From assembly GCA_002811645.1 (NCBI GenBank), contig PDIP01000094.1, positions 27,590-83,307 on the forward strand: DNA of 55,718 nt. Direction: 5' to 3'. The notes beneath the pieces were generated by a model. That model saw only the letters and a list, made by a program, of their open reading frames with translations, was not told the DNA's origin and made no database searches. This stretch comes from Corallochytrium limacisporum. Taxonomy: Eukaryota > Opisthokonta. The translations under genes and the position numbers were made by a program. Each line of letters opens with the position of its first letter. The first letter of the stretch is position 1. Below, piece by piece: positions 39,392-49,349 of the stretch.

Positions 39392-39717
39392 TAAGAAATA
39401 TACGACTGGCATTGGCAGCACGCGTAGTTGGATCAGCGCGAAAAATTCAAAGTGCCTCCCTTTAAAACTGGGACGGAGGGCGGAAGCGTAGGTGACGTGG
39501 ACCGGTGGTCACCGCGACGAGGACGAGCGCTGCAGCAACGTTGGGAGAATTAAGTCAGACCACGACAGTTGAAATACGGTGGAACGTACCCTTCATAAGA
39601 TGAGGAACTTGGTGGCAAGTCGAGAACGATAAGCACAGATATGTTCCTGATCGGTCTTACAGTTACGAAACGCCGATGGCCACGGGAGGAGGACGGGCGC
39701 AGCATTTTCAGGGTTGG

Positions 39718-40435
39718 TCATGTTAGTACATGGTGTGTGTGGGCGGTGCCAGCATATCTTGAGGATGAATTCAGAAACCCAGAAAAGGGCTGTAAGCGTG
39801 CCTTTCCCGCATACCCTGATTGGTGACTTTGGCAATTGTGTCCGCAAAGATCGGTAGGATTGGCGGGTTTTTGGCATGCCAACAGGAGTTTGTCAAACTG
39901 TGTGCGTGCGCCTTTCGCGATGTGCGTTATGAAGACCAGTTGTGACTCAGGGTTTGAGTCGAGTCTTGGTTGAGATGTTATTCCACGGTCTTGACGCGCG
40001 AAAGATTTGAAAGACACTCTTAGCTCACTGAATTCCCAGCATTTCTTAGAAACTTGAATACTGGTCTGATAGAGCCGAGCCAAGCATTCAGTCCTTGATT
40101 TTGGCCGGGACAAGCCGGAACAATTAATCTCAGACACGCCCTCTGCTCGGGAGTATGTAAGTAGAAGAATACTCTCCGACAGTGAGCCCCCTTCAACAAG
40201 TCCCACAGTCCAAAGAATACTTAATCCCGCGGAGAGCAGCATCAAATGCTTCCGCTCCGCAGCAATTGAGCAGCTCTTCCCCCGCATCCTTTGGCTTCCC
40301 ATGACGGACCAATTCCAGTGCAAAATCTTCACCAATTACACCCGCCAGGATGGTCACAACCGTGCCAGTGAGTCCGTAGTATTGGACACTTTGCGCTTGC
40401 ACATTGCGGGCCCAGTCCGGTCAAGTCTCTGACCG
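39718..40435 (-). other. two overlapping open frames, possible decayed or unrecognised gene
   Basis: A frame from about 40426 to 40193 (75 codons after a TGA, no ATG near its start) has protein-like composition (GTVVTILAGVIGEDFALELV). It overlaps a 205-codon frame with ATG-type start at 40335-39718 that includes a plausible helical segment. They could be one gene with a frameshift, exons of a spliced gene, or chance. I recognise no family. Confidence 0.25.
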
Positions 40436-41670
40436 GGTGTAATCATCGCATAGGAGCCCGTGAACGATCCGGCGCGGTTTGGAGATGGGAAGGGAGGTGC
40501 TGATTCTTAGATTTGTTACGTGAGAATCAACAAACCCGCTGGCCACCCTCCCCTCCCCTCCCTCTATACTCCCATGTGTGCAAATTGACCCGACGGCGGG
40601 GTCAAATGTGCAAACGACAATGGCACATAGGTCACTAGAGATAGTTGTGTGAATGAATTATGAACACAATCAGTTCACCAGCGTTGGTACATGAAGCATA
40701 AAATTATAAAGATCTTATAGCGAAGAACTTTGTTTTCTGGGGTCTTTATTGAAAGTCTTCCCAGGGTCAATCAACCAAGCTTGACGATAACGTAAGTGTA
40801 AGAATGTTTTGCCTCGGATGGAATTACGTAGGAAGGAGAAAGATGAACCAATGTTCTGAGTCTCAATCATGACGACCACGTTCATTCACCACTCATAACC
40901 TGACTCCCCTTACCCAACCGAAATCTTAGTGTAACCCAATGAATATTCATGCTAACCAGCGACTCCGCGCTTCGATTTGTTCTTTCGACTTTCAGCCTGT
41001 ACAATGTATACCGAGATCTATAGAATTCATATCCATGGATAGCCACAGGGGTATGACAGCCATCATGGGTCTTTAGTATAAAGAAAATTAAAGAACTTTT
41101 GTTTCATCATGTGCGTTGGCAGCACAACTACAAGTTGACTTTACCTTCTGCCAAATGTACAAGAGGCATGCCAAGGTATATTAGACATCCGGACAATGTA
41201 CAATCGGCCCATTCCTCCCACAGAGCCAATCGACAACCCCCGCTACCCTTTCCTTTTCTTGCGCTATTTTTGCTTTGATAAAGCGTCCGCTTTTTTTCGT
41301 TGGCCAGAACGGCCGCCGCCAGCCTCAAACAAACCTGCTACCCTCCCTATCATCCCCCTCCGTGTACTGTTCACTGTCGACCCCTTCGGACGCGGCCTTC
41401 TATCGAAGGGTCTCGCATTGCCGTCCGGCCCAAAGCAATGCACTGGGTGAGTGAGCGATTTGGACGGTCGGCGATATCATGGACACTCGCAAAGCACCAG
41501 ATGGCCAGTGCTACGGGGGTTGGCTTTCTTTCATGACCCTGTTTACGCAGAATATTCCCTTGTTGCTACTCCTATTTGAGGTCTGTGATCAATCAGCCGG
41601 GATAGACACCGGATAGACTAGAGAATGATCAACAAAAGTGTTCGCTAGGACATTCCGGGAAGAAGCGACC

Positions 41671-42006
41671 ATGGACGGCCTTGAAGAACCCGTGCACTTC
41701 ATTCCAGAAGAGGTCACTCATGTTGTGACTGACTGCGTTGAACAGAACCTTGCAAATGTCGCATATCACCACGGAAAGGTCAGCCAGTGGACTTCAAATG
41801 TGCTGGAAGCCACTCTAAAGAAGCTCTCGGGACTGGGAAAGCCGTACAAGTACGTCGTCTCCTGCACTATCATGCAGAAGACTGGTGCCGGGTTACACAC
41901 GGCCACCAGCTGCTACTGGGATTCTGAAACAGACGGAAGTGCAACCATCAGGTGGGAGAACAAGAAAATGTACTGCATAGTCACAGTGTTTGGCCTGGCT
42001 ATATAA
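41671..42006 (+). CDS. dynein light chain, Tctex1 type
   Basis: 111 residues from the ATG (gaagcgaccATGg), the family length (human DYNLT1 113). The C-terminal half is highly conserved: CTIMQKTGAGLHTATSCYWD, then SATIRWENKKMYCIVTVFGLAI, the beta strands that form the dimer and bind the dynein intermediate chain. The protein is a cargo-adaptor or assembly subunit of cytoplasmic dynein, and possibly of axonemal dynein if the organism has a flagellum. The frame is open a little upstream but only through non-ATG codons. Confidence 0.96.
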   Translation: MDGLEEPVHFIPEEVTHVVTDCVEQNLANVAYHHGKVSQWTSNVLEATLKKLSGLGKPYKYVVSCTIMQKTGAGLHTATSCYWDSETDGSATIRWENKKMYCIVTVFGLAI

Positions 42007-42590
42007 GTTCAAACCTGAAGTTGCAACCACATTGACATTGGACCGCGTGCGAACTCGTTTCTTCTGCCAAATCCAACAACCTTGAATTTAGCAACACCAA
42101 ATCAGATAATGAAAAGACACCGCCTGCCGTACAATTGTGTCAAAAACAACCGCGATCATCGTCACCCCAACCCCGTGGAGGAGGCGTCCGTACTCACCGC
42201 GCTCATTTCGTCCCCTCCACTGATAAGTATATTAAACTCAACCCCCTAAAAGCTCTACTTTTGTATCCCGCCGGTGCGTAGGAAATGAGTGGCCGCCCTC
42301 CCCCTAAAAATAGGGCGAGGGTGGGGTCGTCTCGAGTCTTGGGTAGTCTGACAAACGGCTGGACCCGCAAGCCGGAGTTCGGATCAGCGGATCAGCTCTC
42401 TCATTTTGCGCAAGATCCCTCTACGCATAAACAGGCGATCTGATGTTGATGACACACGATTTGTGCTCAGGGTCGTCCACTTTCTGAAAAGGGGCTGGTA
42501 TCTGAGTGATTACCATCCACGTCAAAGACATTAGAGGGCGCCTGCGTATGTGTGCAGGCATTGCATGGATGCGTCAGTGTATTCCGTGAG
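42007..42590. other. spacer before the ACAD fusion gene
   Basis: It contains a strong hairpin: CCCTCCCCCTA (42296-42306), loop AAAA, TAGGGCGAGGG (42311-42321), 11 bp with one mismatch, about 270 nt before the start codon. TATATTAAA (about 42228-42236) is a possible TATA-like element. I see no gene. Confidence 0.5.
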
Positions 42591-45146
42591 ATGGTGAAAG
42601 CTGGTGACCCTTTCGTAATGATATCGCCGGGCAACGATCGCGTCACCCCGGCGGTGATGCGTAGGTTGTTCATGAACACAAACCTTTCACAGCCCATGGG
42701 GACTAACTTTCGAACGGCCGAGATCACAGTTAAGCGATTTGCAGACGGCACGAGCAACCCGAGCTACCTGGTGACTGTAGGTGATTGGCCGTGTGTTCTG
42801 CGCAAACAGCCTACTGGTGAACTACTACCCGGTGCCCACAACCTCCAGCGAGAGTATGAATGTTTGCAGGCCTTATCAGAACAGGGTTTTCCAGTTCCGC
42901 ATCCGTACTATTTCTGCGCGGATAGAAGTTATGTAGGTACTCCGTTCTACCTCATGGAGTACGTCGACGGTGTGGTGCTAAAAGATGTGGCATTGAAGCA
43001 GCTGACCCCTGCGGAACGGAGGCAGGTACATCGGTCACTGGTGGAGACGCTCGCTCAGCTGCACTCGATCGATGTAGAGAAGAGTGGGCTGGCAAAGCAT
43101 AAACGTTCGAAACCATATTTTTTGCGTCAGACAGTAACGTGGATGAAACAGTACGAAGCAAGCGTAAGTGTAGACATGGCGCCATTGGAGATGAAGGAAG
43201 TATTTAACTATCTACGTGATTTCTTTATCAAGGAAGGTAAATGTAGAAAAGAGACTTTGGTTCATGGGGACTGTAAGATCGACAACGTCATCTTCGACCC
43301 AAAGACCTACCGCATCAGGGCTGTTATCGACTGGGAGCTGATCACTGTTGGGGATCCACTGGCTGAGTTGGCCTATTTGACGGTTCCATGGATTGCACCC
43401 TATGGTGGCCGAGGATTAGTTGCATCCATCGGGAACGATCCAATCAAAGACGGCATCCCTACCCTTGAACAGATCCTCACCATGTACGAAAGCAAGATCC
43501 AAGCCTGTCAGAGCGGGCCAGCGGTCCCTGAACTGCCTGCTCAGTTAAAGGTGGAACATGCAATCTATGGCCTGTTCCGCACCGCTAGCATTATGCGCTG
43601 CATTAGTGCGCGTGTAGAGAAGAGATTTCTGATCCAGAGGGGCATGCTGAACCCGGACGATCCCGTCCCAACAGATATCACATCCGTTCCAGACGAATAC
43701 TACCACTGGGGCGAATGTATTGCGTTCGCCAACAGTGCCAAGGCACTGATGGATTGGTACACGCATCGATCTCAGGCCGAGCACCTTAAGGTTCTTGAAG
43801 CCTTTCCTAGCAAACCTCAAGAGGTCCGTGCTGGAATCCTGCGGGAGCGCCTGCGGCGGTTTATGCGCGAGCATATCTACCCAAACGAAGCGCGCTATGA
43901 ACACGAAGCCGAAGCATTTGTGGACGGACTCGTGCCGGTCCTAGAAGAACTAAAACAGAAGGCCAAGTCTGAAGGGCTTTGGAACCTCTTTGTGCCAGAC
44001 ACGAGTGGTCTGACTCACTACGAGTATGCAACCATGTCAGAGATTATGGGTTACAATCTCTGGGCGGCTGAAGTCTTTAACTGTCAGTTTCCGGATACAG
44101 GAAACATGGAGACATTGATGAAATTTGCCAATGATTGGCAGAAGGAACGCTGGCTTAAGCCATTGCTGGAGGGCGAGGCGCGTAGTAGCTTTGTTATGAC
44201 GGAACCGCGCGTGGCCAGCAGCGACGCGACTAACGTGGAAACTTCAATTGAGTGTATAAATGACACATTGGTCATCAACGGCCTGAAGTGGTGGATCACT
44301 GGAGGTGCGGATCCTCGCAACAATGTCTTCCTCATTCTTGGACGAAATGGCAGTGGCATGGATCAGCTGGCCAACGAAATGGCGAGGAATGCACCTTCGT
44401 CTAGTGCCCATGGTCAGCACTCCATAGTCATTGTGCCAAAGAACACGCCCGGCATAAGCCTTGAGCGAGAATGTCGCATTTTCGGCTACATGGGCGAGAA
44501 TGGTGGTCATTGGGTTGTGAACCTCAATAATGTCCGCGTTCCGAAGGAATTTCTGCTGGGTGAAGTAGGTGCTGGCTTCCGTATGGCACAGGTTAGGCTT
44601 GGACCAGGCCGAATGCATCACTGCATGCGCACACTTGGTCTTGCAGAGAGGGCAGTTGAAATGATGGTCAACCGTACTTTAACACGAGATGTGTTTGGCG
44701 GCCCCATGGCCAATCAGGATAACATTAAGCGTCAAGTCGCAGAGGCACGCATGGCCTTGGAACAGGCACGTGGCATCACACTACGTGCCGCGGAGGAAAT
44801 GGACCGCGTAGGCGATAAGGATAGTCGCCAATTCATCTCCCTGGTGAAAGTGGCGGTGCCCAGACTAGTCATGAAAATCATCGACGATGCAATCCAAGTC
44901 CACGGCGGTGCTGGCGTCTGTCAGGACACGCTTCTGCCCCAATTCTACGCCCGCACACGCAGTGTGTGTTTCATGGACGGTCCAGACGCTGTCCATTTGG
45001 AGACAGTGGCCAAGATGGAGTATCGCAACCAACGTGCGAAGGGCCCGTCGCTCGGACAGTACCATTTCCTGCAGAACCATGTACTAGGACCTGACACAGA
45101 AGGATCTGGCTACGGCAAGCCGGATAGAGTCAGGGGCAAGTTGTAG
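42591..45146 (+). CDS. ACAD10/11-type fusion: APH-like kinase + acyl-CoA dehydrogenase
   Basis: 851 residues. Residues about 40-330 are an aminoglycoside-phosphotransferase-like kinase: the catalytic loop HGDCKIDN begins at H225 and the metal-binding motif IDWE lies about 20 residues later. About 410-840 is an acyl-CoA dehydrogenase. At the position of the usual catalytic Glu it has Asp (D796 in MDGPDAVH), as ACAD10/11 relatives do. Mammalian ACAD10/11 are reported to degrade 4-hydroxy fatty acids by phosphorylating the hydroxyl group and then eliminating it, which fits this domain pair. The last residues are GKL, a weak match to a peroxisomal PTS1 signal. The chosen ATG opens MVKAGDPFVM; an in-frame GTG upstream is not needed. 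AATAAA at 45372-45377 may be its poly(A) signal. Confidence 0.94.
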   Translation: MVKAGDPFVMISPGNDRVTPAVMRRLFMNTNLSQPMGTNFRTAEITVKRFADGTSNPSYLVTVGDWPCVLRKQPTGELLPGAHNLQREYECLQALSEQGFPVPHPYYFCADRSYVGTPFYLMEYVDGVVLKDVALKQLTPAERRQVHRSLVETLAQLHSIDVEKSGLAKHKRSKPYFLRQTVTWMKQYEASVSVDMAPLEMKEVFNYLRDFFIKEGKCRKETLVHGDCKIDNVIFDPKTYRIRAVIDWELITVGDPLAELAYLTVPWIAPYGGRGLVASIGNDPIKDGIPTLEQILTMYESKIQACQSGPAVPELPAQLKVEHAIYGLFRTASIMRCISARVEKRFLIQRGMLNPDDPVPTDITSVPDEYYHWGECIAFANSAKALMDWYTHRSQAEHLKVLEAFPSKPQEVRAGILRERLRRFMREHIYPNEARYEHEAEAFVDGLVPVLEELKQKAKSEGLWNLFVPDTSGLTHYEYATMSEIMGYNLWAAEVFNCQFPDTGNMETLMKFANDWQKERWLKPLLEGEARSSFVMTEPRVASSDATNVETSIECINDTLVINGLKWWITGGADPRNNVFLILGRNGSGMDQLANEMARNAPSSSAHGQHSIVIVPKNTPGISLERECRIFGYMGENGGHWVVNLNNVRVPKEFLLGEVGAGFRMAQVRLGPGRMHHCMRTLGLAERAVEMMVNRTLTRDVFGGPMANQDNIKRQVAEARMALEQARGITLRAAEEMDRVGDKDSRQFISLVKVAVPRLVMKIIDDAIQVHGGAGVCQDTLLPQFYARTRSVCFMDGPDAVHLETVAKMEYRNQRAKGPSLGQYHFLQNHVLGPDTEGSGYGKPDRVRGKL

Positions 45147-45529
45147 TGTTCATTATAGACAGTATATTTAGATCAAAAGCGTTACTACTCGGACCTCATC
45201 AGTGCTTCAGGAGACGCCTTTCGCACCAGCCAATGGATTTTGGTACTCTCCCTCCCCTCAGGCCGGGGAAGGATCGGCGGTAGCGGTGGCCCTAACTGGA
45301 CGTCCGGCTCGGCGGCTCCTCCAGCTTGGTTGTGGTACCAAAGGAAGAGTGGTTGAGATACTACCGTCAGTAATAAATGTGTAGTCTGCACTACATGGCC
45401 CATGTGAAGATCACAGGAAACTAAGAGTAGAACGAGAAACACAGCAAATGACGGAGTTATCGCCCGTGTTGTTTAGAACATAATGTGAGGAAAACGAGGC
45501 GACGCTACGACAAGACAAGAATCGAAAAC
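45147..45529 (+). other. spacer between ACAD fusion and secernin genes
   Basis: It contains AATAAA at 45372-45377, in the right place to end the upstream transcript, and a C/G-rich block at 45245-45320. I see no gene. Confidence 0.5.
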
Positions 45530-47278
45530 ATGTTCAGCTGCGATACATTCGCAGTGCGTGGCAGTGCCATCAGTGAAGATGACATAGTTCTGATTTTTGG
45601 TAAGAATAGTGACCGACACATGAACGAGGAACACGAGGTCTTACTCTGTGATGGATCCGAGAACGGCCGATACGACACCCAGGGTGAGATTCGCTGCACG
45701 TACCGGACGGTGCCGGAGCGAGTAGATCACAACGGTACACGTAAAGCACCGTACAGAACTCTGGTCTGTAAACCCAAATGGATGTGGGGAGCAGAAATGG
45801 GAGCAAATGAGCACGGCTTGGTAATGGGTAACGAAGCTGTCTTCACAACAGAACCGGAGGTCACAGACGGTGCAGCGGCGAAAGTACTGACGGGCATGGA
45901 TCTGCTGCGCTTGGCAATTGAACGGGCGAAAACTGCGAAGCAAGCGGTGCAGACCATAGTCGATCTTTTGGTTGAATACGGACAGGGAGGAGACTGTGGG
46001 TTCCCTGCAAATGGACACCATTTCTATTACCATAATAGCTACTTGATCGCGGACTCGGACTGTGAGTTCTGGGTGCTGGAGACCGCAGGGAAAGAGTACG
46101 CGGCGAAACGGCTGGACCCTGAGACAGTACAGGTTAAGGCCATTTCCAATGCTCTTCACCTTACCACAAACAACGACCTGGAATCCCCGGGTGCGAAAGG
46201 TAAAAACTTCGCGGGGACGTTCCTGCGCTGGACCGAAAGTTTCGGAGGACAGGGGTACTGGCGCCAGACCCGGGCAGAATGCCGGCTACACACTCTTCTA
46301 GAAACGTCCCAGTCCCTGCGTGCATCATTTACGGCCGTGCCGTCTAGCCTCAATGCCGTGCTGGCCACCATGCGAGACCACCAGCCAAGTCCTGGTGCTT
46401 CCCTACTTTCGCCATTCTCGCTCTCCCTGCAGGCACAGAGGCAGGCGGCCACTGGCGAAGATGGACCCGGCGATGCGTACGATCCGAGGGACGGACCACT
46501 GACCAAAACGATCTGTTGTCACCAGACCAAGTCACTGCCTGGTCTACCGATCCGCAGTTCGCAGACTACTGGAGCATTGATATCCGTTCTGCTCAAGAAT
46601 GGACGGATGGTACACTACGTAACCTCGAGTGCTGCCCCTTGCTGCAGTGTTTTCAAACCAATCTTCATCCCGAAGGAAGACGAAGACTTCCAGGCACTCC
46701 AGAAGATCTTGCTGGACTACGCATACCCACCAGTGGCATCGACTTCTTCAGGTAGCAAAGATAAACCATTGACTCTATGGCAAGAAATGGAAGAAGTCCA
46801 CCGTGCCATAATGCTTGATTTCCATCACCGCATGGCCATCTACGCCACCGCCACCCGGGATATGGAGACGGATTACATTGTCAACTCCATGGCCCTGGCC
46901 CGGTCGTCACCGCAGCTGCTTGCGTCCTATACGCCGTCTCCAATGGCATCGCCGAAGCGGGGACAGTCGAATCAGCTGCGATCGATCTCTCCGGGACCGC
47001 TAACCCCGCGCACGAAACACGCGCGCTCTCTACACGACTCGCTGCGCAGTCTTTGCGAAGAATCCTGGTCCGTATCGCGAAGCGTTTCGCTAGAGGTCCT
47101 CGACCGACTTTATGGCGAGGCCATTGTCAGTCCTCCCTCTGCGGCGTACTTGGGCTATATTCGGGACCGTTGCAAAGAGATTGGCATCACTCTTCACGAA
47201 CAGTGCGGTAAACAGGAGGATGAGAACCAGGTCAATCCAAGGGGCATCCTCAAGGATCCCATGACATACTTCTACTAG
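45530..47278 (+). CDS. secernin-like peptidase C69 family protein
   Basis: 582 residues. Secernins are Ntn-hydrolase-fold proteins; the presumed nucleophile is the cysteine near the N-terminus, here C4 (MFSCDTF), exposed after removal of the first residues. The family signatures follow: LIFGKNSDR, then KPKWMWGAEMGANEHGLVMGNEAV. The protein is about 160 residues longer than animal secernins (around 420). The excess lies mainly in a central insertion and in a Ser/Pro-rich stretch before the C-terminus with about five SP or TP pairs. Substrates of secernins are poorly known; roles in exocytosis have been reported for SCRN1. I chose the ATG at 45530 because it puts the cysteine at position 4; an upstream GTG in frame is not a start. 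Confidence 0.9.
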   Translation: MFSCDTFAVRGSAISEDDIVLIFGKNSDRHMNEEHEVLLCDGSENGRYDTQGEIRCTYRTVPERVDHNGTRKAPYRTLVCKPKWMWGAEMGANEHGLVMGNEAVFTTEPEVTDGAAAKVLTGMDLLRLAIERAKTAKQAVQTIVDLLVEYGQGGDCGFPANGHHFYYHNSYLIADSDCEFWVLETAGKEYAAKRLDPETVQVKAISNALHLTTNNDLESPGAKGKNFAGTFLRWTESFGGQGYWRQTRAECRLHTLLETSQSLRASFTAVPSSLNAVLATMRDHQPSPGASLLSPFSLSLQAQRQAATGEDGPGDAYDPRDGPLTKTICCHQTKSLPGLPIRSSQTTGALISVLLKNGRMVHYVTSSAAPCCSVFKPIFIPKEDEDFQALQKILLDYAYPPVASTSSGSKDKPLTLWQEMEEVHRAIMLDFHHRMAIYATATRDMETDYIVNSMALARSSPQLLASYTPSPMASPKRGQSNQLRSISPGPLTPRTKHARSLHDSLRSLCEESWSVSRSVSLEVLDRLYGEAIVSPPSAAYLGYIRDRCKEIGITLHEQCGKQEDENQVNPRGILKDPMTYFY

Positions 47279-47393
47279 ATCCGTTCGTTGTAAAAAGAAT
47301 CGCACTTTCTCTCTTTGTATTTTTTAGTTTCTTGATTCCGTATGTTGACAAGTGCTTGTGTTGACAAATACCAAACTCTCCTTGCCCAGCTGC
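47279..47393. terminator. convergent 3' ends of secernin and monoamine oxidase genes
   Basis: Only 115 bp separate the stop codons. No AATAAA is present on either strand, so each transcript may end inside its neighbour or use a variant signal. Confidence 0.35.
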
Positions 47394-49172
47394 TCACCGC
47401 TGACGCAAGACGGGAATAATGATCGCGGCGACGAGAGCCAAAGTCGTCATCGCACCGTAGACAATGCTCCGTCCACTCGGGAGCGCGCGCTCCACCGCAC
47501 TTGCACCGATGGGTATGTGGGGAATGACGTCGCTCTCCGGTTCGACGCTGCGGTATTTGGAATCCTTGGTCCGGCGAAGGCTCTGCATGACCTCTTGTGC
47601 AGCACGTTCGCCACTCTCAACCGCGCCATCCATGTATCCAGCCCACATTTTGGCAGTTTCCGTGCCGGCAAAGTGGCACGGTCCCAACGGCTGTCGCATG
47701 ATGTCAAAGAAATTCTTCATTTGTCCCGCGGCAAACACACCCGTGTAGCAGCCTGCGCTCCATTCCTCACTGGACCAATCATTTTCGCCGTAGCCAACGT
47801 TGACCAGGGCTTTGTCGTTGCCAAAGACCTTCGCGTAGTGCTTCTTCAGGTGCTCTTCGCGCTGCATAACCGTCATGGCCGCCACTTCACGCGCATCGTT
47901 GGCCACCACGAAGCCCATGAGGCAGTAAACATCCTCTTCTTCACGACAGTCATCAAAAGATACTTGAATGGGACCCTCCGGGCAGATGGTCAAACCGGAC
48001 AAGCCCAGATCACGCCACCAGGGTTCAGAGTAGTACATATGGGTCTTGATGATCGAGCCCAACGGCTGGCGGTGACGCAGTTGGTTTCGATTCGCCGGCA
48101 ATGGCGGGCTGAACGTCATCTTGCTGAGCATAGAAGGAGGCAGGGCAAAGATGACACGCTTGGCCTTGATCATGCGGCCGTCCTTAAGCGTCAGTTCGAC
48201 ACTGAATTTGTCGGCCCCTGCGGCGGAGCTCTTTTGGCCCTGCGCAGATCCTAGGTCCTCTGCGCTTTCCATGCTGCCAGAGTCACTTACATTGTCACGG
48301 GGCGTGCCGACTGGACGAAGGTGTTCACTGCTGCTGCCGTCCATTCCGTTAATGGTCACGTGGTGAACTGGGCTGTTGAGCAAGATCTTGTCACGACCAA
48401 TAGAATCGGCCAAAGCCTCACTGATACGGTAGCTGCCCCCACGGAACTTGCGTTCCTGGGCACCCCTCTCCGTTTCCGTCAGACGCTCGACACAGTCGCC
48501 TGAGGACACATACCACAGCCACTGCAGAAGACTGATTTCGCAAGGCTCCACACAGAAGAGGGTACGGATCAGCACATCGACGAGAGCCTTTGCATCAGCG
48601 CTCAACATTTCCGAGTTTTTCCACTCTTCCATGGTGATCCTGTCCCATTCTGCGGCACGGGGGTGGCGGTTCGGGTCGAGAGTCTCAATCTCGCTCGCCA
48701 GCGCGTTGGATTTGCAGATAAAATAGTTAATGTCGATGAGTCCAAGAGGATTTAGCCCGGGAATGCCACCGCTGAAGGTCGAGTTCCGGGAGCCAGGCAG
48801 GGCAAGCAGATTCTGGCCTTTAATGTAGACGTGACGGGTGTCGATACCGAAGCGTTTCGCCTGGCGCAGGATCCGATCCTGTAGAGGCCCCACGTAGCCC
48901 GCACCAGCATCAAAGTAGACCTCCCGGGCGTCGGATTCCTTTAGGTCGGTACTGGTTTTGACTCCCGGGACGGGGATCTTGGCCAAGCCACATTTGGTTC
49001 GGCCACCGACGCGGTCACGGGCTTCGATCACAACCAGGTTGTCAACGTTCGAGTCCTTGAGCAGCTGAGCCGCGCTTAAGCCTGAGAGGCCGCCTCCGAT
49101 GATGGCCACATCAACCTCGGCTACGCAGCTCTCAGGCAAGGCAACGATGGTCTTCTTTGACGATGAAAACAT
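47394..49172 (-). CDS. flavin monoamine oxidase, tail-anchored (MAO type)
   Basis: 592 residues. It should oxidise amines to aldehydes with release of hydrogen peroxide. The dinucleotide motif is G26-x-G28-xx-G31, followed by EARDRVGGRT. C475 in SAGCYTG corresponds to the cysteine that covalently binds FAD in animal MAO-A/B. The C-terminal flavin motif HFAGTETAKMWAGYMDGAVESGERAA follows the MAO pattern. The last 25 residues are hydrophobic and end in RQR, like the mitochondrial outer-membrane anchor of MAO, and the EPES...P segment before it is also shared. The substrate-binding half contains a Ser/Gly-rich insertion (about 285-330). The ATG opens MFSSSKKT. The gene converges on secernin. Confidence 0.93.
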   Translation of the reverse strand: MFSSSKKTIVALPESCVAEVDVAIIGGGLSGLSAAQLLKDSNVDNLVVIEARDRVGGRTKCGLAKIPVPGVKTSTDLKESDAREVYFDAGAGYVGPLQDRILRQAKRFGIDTRHVYIKGQNLLALPGSRNSTFSGGIPGLNPLGLIDINYFICKSNALASEIETLDPNRHPRAAEWDRITMEEWKNSEMLSADAKALVDVLIRTLFCVEPCEISLLQWLWYVSSGDCVERLTETERGAQERKFRGGSYRISEALADSIGRDKILLNSPVHHVTINGMDGSSSEHLRPVGTPRDNVSDSGSMESAEDLGSAQGQKSSAAGADKFSVELTLKDGRMIKAKRVIFALPPSMLSKMTFSPPLPANRNQLRHRQPLGSIIKTHMYYSEPWWRDLGLSGLTICPEGPIQVSFDDCREEEDVYCLMGFVVANDAREVAAMTVMQREEHLKKHYAKVFGNDKALVNVGYGENDWSSEEWSAGCYTGVFAAGQMKNFFDIMRQPLGPCHFAGTETAKMWAGYMDGAVESGERAAQEVMQSLRRTKDSKYRSVEPESDVIPHIPIGASAVERALPSGRSIVYGAMTTLALVAAIIIPVLRQR

Positions 49173-49300
49173 GGCTGATAAGGTTTGAGAAGGAACTCGT
49201 AGGCAAACTTTTGAGGGTATCCAATAATAGATCTTATTTACTGGAAAGATGCGGGGCGTTCCCTCCCTGTTTTGTTTTCTCTGTTATATCACACTTAGCT

Positions 49301-49349
49301 GTAGTCTTCGAAAGCGGTGCTTTGATCCGTGCACCACTGAACTAACTAC
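49301..49349 (-). other. small branched inverted repeat upstream of MAO
   Basis: On the plus strand GTAGT (49301-49305) pairs with ACTAC (49345-49349). Between them are a small hairpin CTT-CGA-AAG (49306-49314) and GGTGC (49316-49320) pairing with GCACC (49331-49335). The minus strand contains TAGTTCAGTGG, resembling a tRNA A box, but the whole is 49 nt and has no B box, so it is not called a tRNA. Confidence 0.3.

Larger units (their letters stand above)
37918..41670. other. 3.75-kb spacer between RNR and dynein light chain genes
   Basis: It contains the RNR and dynein promoters. 38370-38420 is pyrimidine-rich, 38563-38590 a (GT)n tract, 38820-38831 the palindrome TCCCCCGGGGGA, 39000-39065 T-rich. 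One recurrent motif lies at 39380-39391. On the minus strand 40402-39718 holds two overlapping frames described separately. An AT-richer stretch at 40620-41130 has no ORF. No gene is recognised. Confidence 0.55.

Noticed and set aside
47352-48254. 300-codon frame antisense to monoamine oxidase
   Set aside because: The sense frame carries all flavin-binding motifs; the antisense frame is a shadow.
45530-49172. Secernin and monoamine oxidase as a functional cluster
   Set aside because: They are convergent, not co-transcribed, and belong to unrelated pathways; close packing is the only link.
49301-49349. tRNA on the minus strand
   Set aside because: A box-like TAGTTCAGTGG is present but the fold is 49 nt, with no B box and no anticodon arm of normal size.
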